The notes under the pieces: model-generated
What the model was told of the DNA's origin: nothing
The model's database searches: none
What the model saw: only the letters and a program-made list of their open reading frames with translations
Assembly: GCF_001742225.1 (NCBI RefSeq)
Contig: NZ_CP017077.1
Location: 896,806-960,805 of the forward strand
Source of the DNA: Novosphingobium resinovorum
GTDB lineage: Bacteria; Pseudomonadota; Alphaproteobacteria; Sphingomonadales; Sphingomonadaceae
DNA: 64,000 nucleotides
Direction: 5' to 3'
Shown here: positions 1 to 8,106 of the stretch, one piece after another
Position numbering within the stretch: position 1 is the first letter of the stretch
How the letters are laid out: every line of letters starts with the position of its first letter
Position numbers and translations under genes: made by a program

Positions 1-9
1 GGAGACACC

Positions 10-408
10 ATGCGCGCCCAACGTCAGAAGATCGCCACCGAGGTAGCCCAGCGCCTGTTTGCCGCCGAAGCGGCCCTCGACATCGCCTCTGCCCGTATAG
101 CCGAGCTCAATGCCGCCTTGCCGCTGGCCACGATCGATGCACGCGTCGGCGCCTGCGTCGGGCAGGAGGCGGTGACGCGCTCGGCCGCCGCCCTCATGCT
201 CATGGCCAGAGCGCGCGGCGAGATAATCGCGACCCATGCCGGCCTGAAGACCGCCAGTGTGGCGATCGGCCTTGGCGAGATGGCATTCGGAGACCTGATC
301 AAGCTCGACGAGAACTCGGGCAGCGCGCTACCTCCTGGCGGCATGCCCGGCGAGGCGCTGCCTCTCGCTCTTCCGGCAACCGGGCCCAGCCATCTGCGCC
401 TTGCCTGA
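10..408 (+). CDS. Hypothetical protein, helical, 132 aa
   Basis: I do not recognise this protein. It is alanine-rich; residues 1-90 look mostly helical, and the tail is proline- and glycine-rich (residues 100-132). There is no signal peptide and no strong membrane segment. The ATG lies 5 nt after GGAG at the window edge, so the start is supported, but anything further upstream is cut off. It sits at the head of a same-strand run of small genes (432-1671). Lack of a known domain leaves its role open. Confidence 0.6.
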   Translation: MRAQRQKIATEVAQRLFAAEAALDIASARIAELNAALPLATIDARVGACVGQEAVTRSAAALMLMARARGEIIATHAGLKTASVAIGLGEMAFGDLIKLDENSGSALPPGGMPGEALPLALPATGPSHLRLA

Positions 409-432
409 GCGCGGGCATTCGAGAATGACGGC

Positions 433-885
433 ATGAACCGCCACCTGGCCTACCTCCTGCTCCTGATCGCGGCATGTCTTTATGCCGCGGTCAGAGGCGG
501 GCGGCCCGAACGCATCGGCGCCGCCACGTTCGTTGCAGGCTCGGTGCTCTCGCTCGTGCTGTCCGAAGTGCAGGGCATAGGCTTTCGCGAACCGGAACTG
601 GGCATTATCACGGTCGATGCGGCGATGTTCGGTATCTTCACCTGGCTTTCGCTGCGCAGTACGCGGTTCTGGCCGATCTGGGTGTCCGGGGTCATCGGCT
701 CCGAGCTCATCGTCCATACGATGCGGGCAGCGGCCCCGGCTATCGTTCCGCAAGCCTATCTCGATGCCCAGGCCCTGTGGAGCTGGATCGCACTCACCAT
801 CCTGATCCTTGGCACGCGCCGGCATGTCGTTCGCCGATATCGCAGAGGCACCGATCCCGACTGGCGCACGCGATCAGGGGCTTAG
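433..885 (+). CDS. Small integral membrane protein, 150 aa
   Basis: Unrecognised membrane protein. Hydrophobic segments are visible near residues 4-20 (start AYLLLLIAACLYAAV), 30-46, 58-72, 78-95 and 115-127, followed by a basic tail ending RRYRRGTDPDWRTRSGA. This suggests a four- or five-helix inner-membrane protein with a cytoplasmic, positively charged C-terminus. The start ATG is 24 nt after the upstream gene, which fits co-transcription. No enzymatic motif is visible. Confidence 0.65.
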   Translation: MNRHLAYLLLLIAACLYAAVRGGRPERIGAATFVAGSVLSLVLSEVQGIGFREPELGIITVDAAMFGIFTWLSLRSTRFWPIWVSGVIGSELIVHTMRAAAPAIVPQAYLDAQALWSWIALTILILGTRRHVVRRYRRGTDPDWRTRSGA

Positions 886-935
886 ACACCCGAGAGCCTC
901 CTGCCCTCCTCCCGAAATGCGAAGGGACGCGAGAG

Positions 936-1331
936 ATGATGAACGAAAGACCACCGCCAGATCCGGGGCCTGAAACCGCGGCCCGAATTGCAATGTGCCG
1001 CACGATCGCCGAGATGCGAAAGGCACTCGCCTGCTGTCTCGGCGAGAGCTTCAGCCCGGCGCCATATCTGGACATGCTTCTCGACCTCTACGTGTCACAG
1101 AGCGAGGGCCAGGACACTTATGTGTGGTCACTGTGCATGGCGACCTCCGCGCCATTATCGACGGCTCATCGCAAGATCACCGACCTCGAGCAGCGCGGCC
1201 TGCTTGTCCTCGAGCCCGGGCTCACCGACCGGCGACGGGTCGGGGTTCAGCTGACACAGGAAGGCGAGGCGGTTGTCGTCTCGCTTGTCGCGTGCTTCGA
1301 GACCATTCTCGGGCGGGTGAAGCGCGCGTGA
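936..1331 (+). CDS. MarR-like winged-helix regulator, 131 aa
   Basis: Probable DNA-binding transcriptional regulator with a winged-helix fold of MarR type. Residues about 50-85 (LDLYVSQSEGQ, then STAHRKITDLEQRGLL) fit the recognition-helix region, and RLVL/TDRRRVGVQLT at about 85-105 fits the wing with the DRR signature and following strands. The ATG at 936 was chosen over longer frame extensions because it follows GAAGGGACGCGAG and yields a family-sized protein. A second protein of the same kind lies at 38642-39085. Its target is unknown. Confidence 0.7.
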   Translation: MMNERPPPDPGPETAARIAMCRTIAEMRKALACCLGESFSPAPYLDMLLDLYVSQSEGQDTYVWSLCMATSAPLSTAHRKITDLEQRGLLVLEPGLTDRRRVGVQLTQEGEAVVVSLVACFETILGRVKRA

Positions 1332-1470
1332 CACGGGGCCGCCGACACGCCGGACGAGCGGTCGTTTGCGACGGGCGGGCGAGTTTTCCCCGCTATCCAC
1401 AGGATGTGGACATCCTGGAACATTCGCGAACCCTGACCGGCGAGCGCCGATCGGATAATGTGCCGGCACC

Positions 1471-1671
1471 ATGTCCCTTCTTTGCCTCATTGGCCGACAC
1501 AGGCCATCGGCCGTTTCCCTGACCTACGGCAAGGATGGTGATTACCTCGCGCTGTGCGAGGTATGCGCGGTTCCGCTCGCGCGTCACCGCACCGGTGGAT
1601 GGCACGCCGTCCGGCCGCTGGCGCATGCGCCGCTGGGCAACATCGTCACCGATACAGCGCATAACCTTTAG
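1471..1671 (+). CDS. Small zinc-ribbon-like protein, 66 aa
   Basis: Short protein with a C-x-x-C pair (CEVCAVPL, residues 29-36) and an earlier Cys-His cluster (LLCLIGRHRPS). This could form a small metal-binding knuckle. The function is unknown. No good ribosome binding site precedes the ATG, so the start is tentative. A short perfect inverted repeat, AGGATGT-GG-ACATCCT, lies upstream near 1401-1417. Confidence 0.45.
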   Translation: MSLLCLIGRHRPSAVSLTYGKDGDYLALCEVCAVPLARHRTGGWHAVRPLAHAPLGNIVTDTAHNL

Positions 1672-2344
1672 GCTTGCCTCGCGCTTTTGACGTTGCATCT
1701 TCGTGGCGCGTGCGCGAAAGGCGGCGCCGCACGGCAGCCCGAATGCGACCACGTTCGCTGCCGTGCACTATTCTCCTGCTCACCTGTAACGCCTGGGTCC
1801 CGCGATCACGGCCGCCGCTCATGGAACCCGACCTCTCGAGGCCGGTGCCGGCATGACCAGGTCTCTCGTTTCCTGCCCAAACTGACCGCACCGTGAGAGC
1901 GCCGCTTCCTGCCCTGGCCGCGGCAGCGATCGCCGCCCGCAAGGGGCGAGATCCGGCGCAGCCGGAGCTCGACCGGGACGGCGCGCATGCGCCGGCCCGG
2001 CCAGAGCGCGGTGCCCTCGCAGAGGGCAGCCGCCCATTCCCTGCCCCGTCACCTGCACTGCCGCTGTCGCATCCCCGTCACTATCGTTCTCATTTTGGTA
2101 GCGAGTCCAAGCTTTTGGGTTGCACAAATTGCCCAAACCACCGATGCTTGAAGCGCTTCTGAGATAAACAGGAGCGGGGCGTCGAAACCCTAATCAGAGT
2201 TGCTCGGTCACCAGTTTCTGGAGGCCGGGTGGCATGCGCGCATGTCCAGCCGGCTTGCCGGTAAAGGCGCATGCGCCTGTTCTCTGATCAGGTTTCGAAC
2301 ATCCGGCTTATGGCCGTCGCCCCGAGTGGACATAGGTGCGACGC
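1672..2344. other. Intergenic stretch, no supported gene
   Basis: About 670 bases in which open frames exist on both strands, but none has a convincing start, domain or amino-acid pattern. The part nearest 2345 probably carries the promoter of the ECF sigma/FecR pair. I could not assign -35/-10 boxes with confidence. Confidence 0.5.
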
Positions 2345-2908
2345 ATGAGCCAGAGCGAGACGAGCGGCCGCGAGGCTGTCTCAGATGCGGCGCGCGAGGA
2401 CCGGGACGAGAGTTCCCGTTTCGCCGCCTTCTACCGCCGGGAGCAACCCCGGCTACTTCGTTTCTTTCTCCGCAATCTGGGCAACCAGTCGGACGCGGAC
2501 GAATTGAGTCAGGAGACCCTGTCACGTTTTGCCACGGCCTCTCAAACCACAATAGACGTACCCCAGGCCTATCTCACCCGTATCGCCACGAACCTGCTGC
2601 GCGACCATACGCAGCGCGGCTCGACACGGCTGGCGCGGGCGAGCACCAGCCTGGACGAGGGCCTGGACGCACCGGTGGGTCTCGATCCTTTTCGCGAGGT
2701 ACAGTCGCGCCGCGATCTGGCGAGGTGGCAAGGAATCCTGTCGCAGCTTCATCCGGCAACTCTGGAGATTTTCATGCTCAACAGGGTCGAGGGCTACAGT
2801 TACCGCGAGATCGCCGAGGCGCACTCGCTGCCGTTGTGGAAAGTGCAGAAGCACATGCTCAAGGCGATCCGCCTGATCGACGCCAACCGCGCCGCTGAGG
2901 AGGCCTGA
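2345..2908 (+). CDS. FecI-like ECF sigma factor
   Basis: RNA polymerase sigma factor of the extracytoplasmic-function, iron/TonB-signalling (FecI-like) type. Region 2 is seen at about residues 25-90 (FAAFYRREQPRLLRFFLRN, then SDADELSQET and ATNLLRDH). Region 4 is at about 125-180 (LHPATLEIFMLNRVEGYSYREIAE, the helix-turn-helix). At 187 aa it has normal family length. The ATG at 2345 is preferred; a GTG three codons earlier (2336) is possible. It is followed after 1 nt by the fecR-like gene, its presumed membrane anti-sigma. No TonB receptor gene follows, which is unusual for this class. Confidence 0.85.
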   Translation: MSQSETSGREAVSDAAREDRDESSRFAAFYRREQPRLLRFFLRNLGNQSDADELSQETLSRFATASQTTIDVPQAYLTRIATNLLRDHTQRGSTRLARASTSLDEGLDAPVGLDPFREVQSRRDLARWQGILSQLHPATLEIFMLNRVEGYSYREIAEAHSLPLWKVQKHMLKAIRLIDANRAAEEA

Positions 2909-2909
2909 G

Positions 2910-3935
2910 ATGCTGGGCCTTTTCGCAGGACCGCGGATCACGCGCCGGGATCGCACCGATGCGCACCGCTGGGTTATGCTCATGCTCGACGAGCCCGATG
3001 TCTACGCCCAGCAGGTCGCCGACTGGATCGAGCGCAAGCCGGCGCGCCGCGATGTTTATGTCGGCCTGTTGAAGAACGTCGATTCCGCAGCGCGCGCATC
3101 CGCGCTCATGTCGCTGAGCAAGGTCCAGGGCAGGCGCCCGGGCCCCGTTCATCGTTGGTGGAACGCCTCGCCGATGCTCGCCGCTCTGAGCGCGCTGGTA
3201 GCAGCGTGCGCATTTGCGTGGTTCGTCTCGAACGCACTCGGTCTGGGAACGCCTGGCGTCGTGGCGGCCGCAAGCGCCCGCACACTGACGACAGGCATCG
3301 GCGAGGTCCGCACCGAAAGCCTCGATGATGGCAGCTCGATTGTTCTCGACACCGACAGCGAGGCCCGCGTCGATTTCACCGCACAGCACCGCGACATCGA
3401 AATCCTGCGCGGGCGCGCGCGCATAATTGTTGCACACGACCCCGATCGTCCGCTCAAGGTGCGCGCTGGCGCGGTTTCCATCGAACCGAGCGGACGGGTA
3501 TTCGATGTCAGCGTTAACGAAGCTGCGGGCAATACCGTGAGCGTCGCGGCAATAGAGGGCGGCCTCGATCTGCGCACGAGCGAACAGACCAGCGCTAAGG
3601 GACAACTGCTTCCCGTGCGGGCCGGCCAGGCTGTCATTGTCGCCGGCATCGGCGAGGCCAAACCGGCAATCGTGATCGCGCGAGCCTCCGACCAACAATG
3701 GGTCACCGGGATGAGAAGTTTCGACGATGCGGCGATCAGCGAGGTGATCGCCGAGGCGAACCGTTACAGCACGGTCAAACTGGAGCTTGCCGATCCTTCA
3801 CTGGGCAGCCGCAGGATCTTTGCCGATATCGAGATCCGCGACATCGAAAAGGTCGCCGCCGCCCTCGCGGGTTTCCTCCATCTGGAGATCGACAGCAGGC
3901 GGGCTGGAAGGCTAATTCTGACCAAGCGCAGGTGA
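2910..3935 (+). CDS. FecR-like anti-sigma / sigma regulator
   Basis: Inner-membrane signal relay partner of the preceding sigma factor. The N-terminal cytoplasmic part (1-85, DUF4880-like: WVMLMLDEPDVYAQQVADWIERKPARRDVY) would hold the sigma factor. One membrane helix follows at about 88-110 (PMLAALSALVAACAFAWFV). The FecR domain spans about 125-250 (LTTGIGEVRTESLDDGSSIVLDTDS). The C-terminal 270-341 region resembles the short secretin/TonB-type domain (RSFDDAAISEVIAEANRYS). It starts 1 nt after the sigma stop codon, so the two are translationally linked. The cognate receptor is not adjacent; the only receptor with an N-terminal signalling domain in this window is at 30261. Confidence 0.85.
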   Translation: MLGLFAGPRITRRDRTDAHRWVMLMLDEPDVYAQQVADWIERKPARRDVYVGLLKNVDSAARASALMSLSKVQGRRPGPVHRWWNASPMLAALSALVAACAFAWFVSNALGLGTPGVVAAASARTLTTGIGEVRTESLDDGSSIVLDTDSEARVDFTAQHRDIEILRGRARIIVAHDPDRPLKVRAGAVSIEPSGRVFDVSVNEAAGNTVSVAAIEGGLDLRTSEQTSAKGQLLPVRAGQAVIVAGIGEAKPAIVIARASDQQWVTGMRSFDDAAISEVIAEANRYSTVKLELADPSLGSRRIFADIEIRDIEKVAAALAGFLHLEIDSRRAGRLILTKRR

Positions 3936-4347
3936 GACGGCGAGGACTGCCACCGGCAACGGCTTTCCGGAAGCGGCCCCCGGCCACACCGCAAAGTCTC
4001 GGCGATGCCACCGTTGCCACCCTTGCGCCGGCTAAACGGTCCCGTACCGAGATGAGGACGACATAAGCGGTGGAAATGCCGCACCTGCTGCGAAAGGCCT
4101 CCACGTTGAACCCGCCACCCCTGGCAATCGTTCGGCGACGGCGAGCATCACAAAGGTCTTCGTAACCACCTTCGTGTCGAGCTGCGCCTTGTGTCCACAG
4201 CGACACGCGACCGCGGTGTCACAGCCCCATTTCGAGTAGTCCAAGACCGTCTCGAACCGTTTCGTTCCCATAACCTGCCCGTACCGGATTGCAGAACAAA
4301 TATGGAACATATAACATTGTGTCATTCCACCAAGGAGTGATTCTGCG
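3936..4347. other. Intergenic stretch, no supported gene
   Basis: About 410 bases. Frames present here on either strand lack recognisable domains and plausible starts. An AT-richer block at 4285-4330 precedes the YozE-like gene and is the likely promoter region; I could not fix its boxes. Confidence 0.45.
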
Positions 4348-4614
4348 ATGCCTGCACTATCGAAGATGGATGGTCCGCTTGACCTCGGAGGCTATGAGAC
4401 CAGTTCGAAATCCTTGCCTTTCGGGCGCTGGATACTGGAACAGTCCGAGAGAGGCGGCTTCATTGGCCAACTCGCCTCGATCGCCAGATCGGATCGTGGG
4501 TTCCCGAAGGACGGCACCCCCGATGCGGTCCGCAAGCGCCTGGGAGACACCGGCGCAGATCCAGAAATGTTCGAAGCGGTCGACGACGCCGAGATGGATT
4601 GGGTATCCTGGTGA
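4348..4614 (+). CDS. YozE-like SAM-fold small protein
   Basis: 88-aa protein whose core (PFGRWILEQSERGG, then IGQLASIARSDRGFPKDGT near residues 28-62, and a closing acidic helix ending MDWVSW) resembles the YozE SAM-like family of short acidic proteins. The molecular role of this family is not established. AAGGAG precedes the ATG by 10-11 nt. The stop overlaps a GTG start of the next gene (GTGA at 4611), so the two are probably co-translated. Confidence 0.65.
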   Translation: MPALSKMDGPLDLGGYETSSKSLPFGRWILEQSERGGFIGQLASIARSDRGFPKDGTPDAVRKRLGDTGADPEMFEAVDDAEMDWVSW

Positions 4615-4883
4615 CCGGCCCTATAGCCGACGATGCCTTAATCGCGCTGGCCCAGCACCGCTTCAACCAAGCCGATAGGGCCGACGCCACACATGAGGAC
4701 TGCCGCCAGCTGCGCGGCATTTTTCCCGCCGTTCTGCAGCGCCTGCGGGAGAAGGTGGAGATCACGCGCGATCTTGTCTGCATCGAGGGCAACGACCTGT
4801 CTGATGCGGCGAGGCTCGCACCGCCAGCCAACACCGAGCCGAAGCAGGACGATCAACTGCAGCTATCCCTTACCCATTTTTGA
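4611..4883 (+). CDS. Hypothetical protein, 90 aa
   Basis: Unrecognised protein starting at a GTG that overlaps the previous stop (GTGA). A TTG at 4599 in the same frame is an alternative. The sequence is soluble and mostly helical (IADDALIALAQHRF, LRGIFPAVLQRLREKVE), ending with a polar tail (EPKQDDQLQLSLTHF). The tight coupling to the YozE-like gene suggests a shared function that cannot be named. Confidence 0.5.
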   Translation: MTGPIADDALIALAQHRFNQADRADATHEDCRQLRGIFPAVLQRLREKVEITRDLVCIEGNDLSDAARLAPPANTEPKQDDQLQLSLTHF

Positions 4884-5254
4884 GCCTCCGCCGATCGGCG
4901 CGTGAGCCACGTAAACCAAGCGGATCTCCAAGACGTTCCTATCCTGAGGAACAAGTCATGGTTGACGTGAAAACCTGGGCCCGGCGCACGTTCCGCAAGC
5001 TAGCGCTGGGCCACTTTATCGGGATCGAGACCATCAAGGTTTGGATACTGCGTAGGGGGAGAATATTTTCAGGTCGCAGCAACCGTTCTTGCCGGTCTGC
5101 CTTTATCACATACCCTCATCCTGGTTGACCTAACCCGCAACTGGAGATTCCCTGGGGCCTGGTCGCGGGATGTATCTTCTACACCGGCCAGGCCTCATTT
5201 TTCCGTCACCTTGATGAAGGGTGACGATGCACGAATTGGGAACGGGAGGATTGC
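4884..5254. other. Intergenic stretch with a doubtful short frame
   Basis: A 56-codon frame starts at ATG 4959 after AGGAA and encodes a basic peptide beginning MVDVKTWARRTFRKLALGHF. It ends near 5128. Nothing supports it beyond the ribosome binding site, so I leave it as a possible decayed or very small gene. The rest shows nothing I can assign. Confidence 0.3.
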
Positions 5255-5431
5255 TTGATAACTGGACGTCCGATTATGGAGCGCGCTTTCGAGATCGCTC
5301 GAGAAGGCAGCTGCAAGAACCTGCAAAGCCTGGCTATCGCACTTGCGAAAGAGGGCTTCACCAATGTGGATTCTCATTTGGAAGGACCGTCTCTGCGAAA
5401 ACAGCTGGGCGCACTGATGCGAGCCTCCTAA
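5255..5431 (+). CDS. Small helical protein, 58 aa
   Basis: Found by reading the third frame. A TTG start 4 nt after GGGAGGA (5244-5250) begins ITGRPIMERAFEIAREG and the protein ends LRKQLGALMRAS. The body is one compact alternating helix-turn pattern (LQSLAIALAKEGF, then SHLEGPSLRKQL) typical of a small winged or helical DNA-binding-like fold. An ATG at 5276 is the alternative start. The function is unknown. It lies 118 nt before htpG on the same strand. Confidence 0.5.
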   Translation: MITGRPIMERAFEIAREGSCKNLQSLAIALAKEGFTNVDSHLEGPSLRKQLGALMRAS

Positions 5432-5482
5432 ATCAAATGGGTGGGCTGCCAGTCCTCACCCGCATATCCGAGAGTCGGCCCT

Positions 5483-5511
5483 CTTGAACGTGGAAACGTT
5501 CCGATCCATCT
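5483..5511 (+). promoter_or_regulatory. Candidate heat-shock (sigma-32 type) promoter of htpG
   Basis: CTTGAA at 5483-5488 and CCATCT at 5506-5511 are separated by 17 nt, close to the alphaproteobacterial RpoH pattern. The site is about 40 nt upstream of the htpG start, and heat-shock control of htpG is the family norm. Assigned from pattern only. Confidence 0.45.
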
Positions 5512-5549
5512 GGCTGGCATAAGTCCGAAACATGTGAGCCGAAGAGACG

Positions 5550-7436
5550 ATGACGACCGAGACGTTTGCCGCCCCTGAGACCCGCGCCTTCGAGGCCGAT
5601 GTTTCCAAGCTCCTGCACATGATGGTCCATTCGGTCTATTCGGACCGGGACGTGTTCCTGCGCGAGCTTATCTCCAACGCTGCCGATGCCTGCGAGAAGC
5701 TGCGCTACGAAGCGATCTCCCGGCCCGAACTGCTTGGCGACGACGCCCAGCCGCGCATCACCGTGACGCTAGACAAGGAGGCCGGAACCCTCACCGTCAC
5801 GGACAATGGCATCGGGATGTCCGCGATCGACATGGCCGAGACCCTGGGCACCATTGCCCGGTCGGGGACGAAGGCGTTCATGGACAGGCTCGCCGCCGAC
5901 AAGAACGGCGAGGGACAGCAGCTCATCGGCCAGTTCGGCGTGGGCTTCTACTCGGCCTTCATGGTCGCGGGCAAAGTCGAGGTCGTCTCCCGCCGCGCGG
6001 GTGAGGACGAGGCGGCGAGCTGGGCATCCGATGGTTCGGGCACTTACACCATAGCTCCGGTCGATCCCGCTGCCGCCCCCTTGCGGGGAACGAGGGTAAC
6101 GCTGACCTTGCTCGACGAAGCGAAAAGCTATGCCGAGCTCTACACTGTCGAACGGATCGTCAAGGCTCAGTCGGGCCACGTCCCGGTGCCGATATTCGTG
6201 GAGGAAACCGGGAGCGAGGAAGAAGCTCGGCAGCTTGCCGACGGCGCGGCGCTGTGGGCCAGGTCGAAGTCGGACATCAGCGAGGATGAGTATGCCGACT
6301 TCTATCGCAGCGTGGCGGGGCAGTTCGACAAGCCGGCGATGACGCTGCACTACCGGGCCGAAGGGCGGCACGAGTATTCGGTGCTGACCTTCATCCCGGA
6401 GAGCAAGCCTTTCGACCTCTTCGACCCCGACCGCAATGGCCGCATCAAACTCTATGTGCGAAGGGTTTTCATCACCGACGAAGCGGAGATCCTCCCGCGC
6501 TATCTGCGATTTGTGCGCGGCCTCGTCGATTCCGCGGACCTCCCGCTCAACATGTCGCGCGAGATGATCCAGGAAAGCCCCGTGCTGTCGGCCATCCAGA
6601 AAGGCGTGAGCAATCGCATCCTCTCGGAACTCGACAAGCTGTCGGAGAGTGACGCCGATCGCTACGCGGCGATCTGGGACAATTTCGGGGCAGTGCTCAA
6701 GGAAGGGCTTTACGAAGATTACGAGCGGCGCGCGCAGTTGCTTGGGCTTGCTCGCTTCAAGACGACGGCATCGAACGGCGAGTGGCGCTCGCTCAAGGAT
6801 TATGTAGCGGGGCTCAAGGAAAATCAGACTGCGATCTTCTATGCTACCGGCGATGACCTCGATAGGATCGCGACGTCTCCCCAGCTCGAAGGGTTCAAGG
6901 CACGGGGCATCGAGGTCTTGCTGCTGCCCGACCAGGTCGACAATTTCTGGACGACGATGGGCGTCGATTATGAAGGCAAACCCTTCAAGTCGGTGACGCA
7001 GGGCTCCAGCGACCTCAGCCTGATCCCTTTGGCAGAGGAGAGCGCAGATACATCGAACGCGGCAGAGGATGTCAGCGGGTTCATCGCCTTTGCCAAGGAG
7101 GTGCTGGCGGATCACGTCTCCGACGTCCGTATCTCCGACCGTTTGACCACCAGCGCCGTGTGCATCGTGGCGCCGGACAACGCCATGGATCTTCAGCTTG
7201 AGAAGATGCTGGCCGCCGCCGGCCGTGCGCCCGAACGCGAAAAGCCTGTGCTGGAAGTGAATGCGCGCCATGGGCTAATCGCCAGGTTGGACCAGTCGAC
7301 GGCGAGCGAGGATGAGCGGCGGGACATCGCATTCCTGTTGTTCGATGAGGCGCGTATCGCCGAGGGAGAAGCTCCCGCCGATCCGCGAGCCTTCGCGCAG
7401 CGGCTGGAACGTTTGATGGCCAAGACCCTGGGATAA
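5550..7436 (+). CDS. htpG: Chaperone protein HtpG (Hsp90 family)
   Basis: Cytosolic ATP-dependent chaperone that remodels client proteins. The 628-aa length is normal for bacterial HtpG. The N-terminal GHKL ATPase domain has ELISNAADA (39-47), DNGIGM and GQFGVGFYSAF. The middle domain includes the conserved YVRRVFITDE and LPLNMSREMIQ segments. The C-terminal dimerisation domain follows. It is a stand-alone gene: a candidate heat-shock promoter lies upstream and an intrinsic terminator lies 10 nt after the stop. An hsp90 gene inside a mobile-looking region may be a second copy. Confidence 0.97.
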   Translation: MTTETFAAPETRAFEADVSKLLHMMVHSVYSDRDVFLRELISNAADACEKLRYEAISRPELLGDDAQPRITVTLDKEAGTLTVTDNGIGMSAIDMAETLGTIARSGTKAFMDRLAADKNGEGQQLIGQFGVGFYSAFMVAGKVEVVSRRAGEDEAASWASDGSGTYTIAPVDPAAAPLRGTRVTLTLLDEAKSYAELYTVERIVKAQSGHVPVPIFVEETGSEEEARQLADGAALWARSKSDISEDEYADFYRSVAGQFDKPAMTLHYRAEGRHEYSVLTFIPESKPFDLFDPDRNGRIKLYVRRVFITDEAEILPRYLRFVRGLVDSADLPLNMSREMIQESPVLSAIQKGVSNRILSELDKLSESDADRYAAIWDNFGAVLKEGLYEDYERRAQLLGLARFKTTASNGEWRSLKDYVAGLKENQTAIFYATGDDLDRIATSPQLEGFKARGIEVLLLPDQVDNFWTTMGVDYEGKPFKSVTQGSSDLSLIPLAEESADTSNAAEDVSGFIAFAKEVLADHVSDVRISDRLTTSAVCIVAPDNAMDLQLEKMLAAAGRAPEREKPVLEVNARHGLIARLDQSTASEDERRDIAFLLFDEARIAEGEAPADPRAFAQRLERLMAKTLG

Positions 7437-7446
7437 TACAGGACAG

Positions 7447-7476
7447 GGGGAGCCGACGGGCTCCCCTTTGTTTTTT
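7447..7476 (+). terminator. Intrinsic terminator of htpG
   Basis: A perfect 8-bp stem, GGGGAGCC/GGCTCCCC (7447-7454 and 7459-7466), with loop GACG, is followed at once by TTTGTTTTTT. It lies 10 nt after the htpG stop. Confidence 0.9.
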
Positions 7477-8106
7477 GCGGCTCCCAATACGCTGCATGTT
7501 GTCCATCATCTCGACTATGTCGTCCCGGTGACAGGCCAAGGCACCTTCGGCCACGACAAATATTCGCGGGGGATGGATGCACTGCGCGAGAGCGGCGTAC
7601 CGATGACCGCCCACGTCCTGGACGGTAACCGAACGTCGTTCCCGAGCCAGCCGACACATGATTGCGGTCCCCTGCTGATCGGCGGTCGCAATGGCGCTAA
7701 TCGATTTTGTCGGGTTGGAACGTTCCTGCTGGCACAAGCAAACGACGATATTTGGTCGGATTGGCCGGCAGACGATAGTCCGGTTTAGAACCGAGTTTCG
7801 ATGATAGCTGTCCCCAGGCGGCGTCGGCTGCCGAGCAATATGGCCGTCGACCGGCGAGGCCGTAAACGGCAGGTTTTGTTACCAAACCTGCCGCGTGGTG
7901 CCGCTACGACGAGAGAAAATCCTTCAGCCCGGCATATACCGCGTTTCCGTAGCACAGTATCCTGAGCAGATCGGAAATCCTCGACTTAACCGACGGATTT
8001 CGCCCAACTGTCGTTAACGCTTTTCCAACTAGGTCGAATACTGGAGATGGTAATGGGCGACACCGGGACCGGTGTTGGATTTTCCCTCAGGCTCGCAGCG
8101 GCAAGC
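7477..8106. other. Intergenic stretch, no supported gene
   Basis: About 630 bases between the htpG terminator and the hydrolase gene. A 106-codon plus-strand frame overlaps the terminator and its peptide shows no domain. The 7790-8050 part is less GC-rich than its flanks. Nothing else can be supported. Confidence 0.45.

Noticed and set aside
1393..1413. TATCCACA-like element near an inverted repeat, possible DnaA boxes
   Set aside because: Only one near-match to the DnaA box, no AT-rich region and no replication gene nearby.
5769..7271. 500-codon minus-strand open frame opposite htpG
   Set aside because: htpG is unmistakable on the plus strand; the antisense frame has no signature and is a GC-bias shadow.
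7468..7788. 106-codon plus-strand frame after htpG
   Set aside because: It begins inside the T-tract of the htpG terminator and shows no domain or ribosome site.
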